Positions 6,008-6,438 of a DNA stretch of 6,438 bases are shown piece after piece; within the stretch, counting starts at the first letter, position 1; the number at the start of each line of letters is the position of its first letter. Location of the stretch: NCBI GenBank assembly GCA_002254765.1, contig NJDV01000096.1, positions 1 through 6,438 of the forward strand, given 5' to 3'. The notes beneath the pieces were generated by a model. That model was not told where the DNA came from. It ran no database searches and worked only from the letters and a program-made list of their open reading frames with translations. The position numbers and the translations under genes are program-made. The DNA comes from Thermoplasmatales archaeon ex4484_36. GTDB lineage: Archaea > Thermoplasmatota > Penumbrarchaeia > Penumbrarchaeales > EX4484-36.

Positions 6008-6438
6008 AGCTGAACGCCGATTTCTTACCGAGAACACCCTGGGCAAGGGAGGAACCTCCGGAAGAGGTGCACCCCGGCCCCGAAGAGGTCCCCTTCATAA
6101 GGAGGAAGCCTGATGTGGAGGCTGTGATGAGGGTGGCGGAGGAGGCCTTATCGCAGGTGGAGCCGAAGAACCTGATAGTTGCGGGCCACGGCGGTTCAAT
6201 AACGACATTCAAGGGAATACACTCCTCTCTGGTAGAGTACAGGGATTCCCCGCAGGTCTTCTTTGTGGACACCGTTGACAGAAGGTGGCTAGATCTGGTG
6301 AAGAGGAGGGCGGGGAAGAGAGAGAGTCTCCTTGTCATTGTGTCCAAATCCGGCAGGACCCAGACGCTTCTGGAGGCTGTCCAAAGCCTCCGGGGATATC
6401 CCACAGTGGTTGTGACCCAGCCCACAAAGAGCCCCTTG
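6004..6438 (+). CDS. pgi: Glucose-6-phosphate isomerase-like SIS-domain protein, 3' end beyond the window
   Basis: 145 codons are open from TTG 6004 to the window edge; TTG is the first start after the in-frame TAG at 5995-5997 and overlaps the upstream stop. Residues 56-145 look like the first SIS domain of phosphoglucose isomerase, which interconverts glucose 6-phosphate and fructose 6-phosphate. Seen are NLIVAGHGGS at 56-65 (family GxGGS loop), FFVDTVDRRWL at 86-96 (family FvDNvDP) and LLVIVSKSGRT at 109-119, then VVVTQPTKSPL near the edge (family vaiTdp.nSpL). The sugar-phosphate loop departs from the usual SKSGTTxET: Arg118 replaces the first Thr and Thr120-Leu121 replaces Glu-Thr. The short N-terminus of about 55 residues fits small archaeal phosphoglucose isomerases such as that of Methanocaldococcus. 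It could be a divergent isomerase or another SIS sugar-phosphate protein; the catalytic C-terminal part is not visible. Confidence 0.8.
   Translation, partial: MKLNADFLPRTPWAREEPPEEVHPGPEEVPFIRRKPDVEAVMRVAEEALSQVEPKNLIVAGHGGSITTFKGIHSSLVEYRDSPQVFFVDTVDRRWLDLVKRRAGKRESLLVIVSKSGRTQTLLEAVQSLRGYPTVVVTQPTKSPL

Noticed and set aside
5856..6113. 85-residue plus-strand frame from GTG 5856
   Set aside because: Overlaps the Cys-rich gene and the isomerase-like gene in a third frame; its start lies inside the ribosome binding site.
5847..6425. 192-residue minus-strand open frame
   Set aside because: Antisense to the Cys-rich protein and the isomerase-like gene, which have clear motifs; its own sequence has no domain-like features.
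1..6438. tRNA, rRNA, CRISPR, insertion sequence or long inverted repeats
   Set aside because: Nearly all bases are covered by coding sequence, and no cloverleaf, repeat-spacer pattern or transposase was seen by eye.

Overview
The window looks like thermophilic archaeal DNA, probably from a euryarchaeal-type lineage. It is GC-rich and purine-biased on coding strands, with arginine mostly as AGG/AGA and much ATA isoleucine. It carries an archaeal flap endonuclease fragment, TATA-box promoters close to start codons, GGTGA/GGAGG ribosome binding sites, and exported proteins dense in N-glycosylation sequons. The exact lineage cannot be fixed from the sequence alone.

Layout: (1) 1-1084, minus: a fold-type I PLP aminotransferase that runs in frame into a flap endonuclease (FEN-1) lacking its first ~30 residues; the frame leaves the window at base 1. 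(2) 1085-1128: short divergent promoter. (3) 1129-2367, plus: intact M20 metallopeptidase, followed 12 bp later by a ribulose-phosphate 3-epimerase gene (2380-2824) that has lost about 70 central codons and continues out of frame. (4) 2826-5817, minus: two adjacent genes, convergent with the epimerase, for N-glycosylated surface/secreted proteins of unknown function. The upstream one (4105-5817) is an open frame without a visible signal peptide; the downstream one (2826-4103) has a signal peptide but is broken into three frames by two indels at runs of five G. (5) 5818-5872: AT-rich divergent promoter region. (6) 5873-6438, plus: a 44-residue eight-cysteine zinc-binding mini-protein whose stop overlaps the start of a glucose-6-phosphate-isomerase-like SIS-domain gene, cut by the window edge.

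Function: the epimerase and the isomerase-like gene would both belong to sugar-phosphate metabolism, but they lie in separate transcription units and the epimerase is damaged. The main point of interest is the cluster of lesions in 3.7 kb: an in-frame gene-gene junction, an internal deletion, two frameshifts and a 21-bp tandem duplication, while the M20 gene between them is intact. Either this is a decaying or rearranging locus, or an assembly/amplification artefact. The sequence alone cannot decide. No RNA gene, CRISPR array or insertion sequence was seen.
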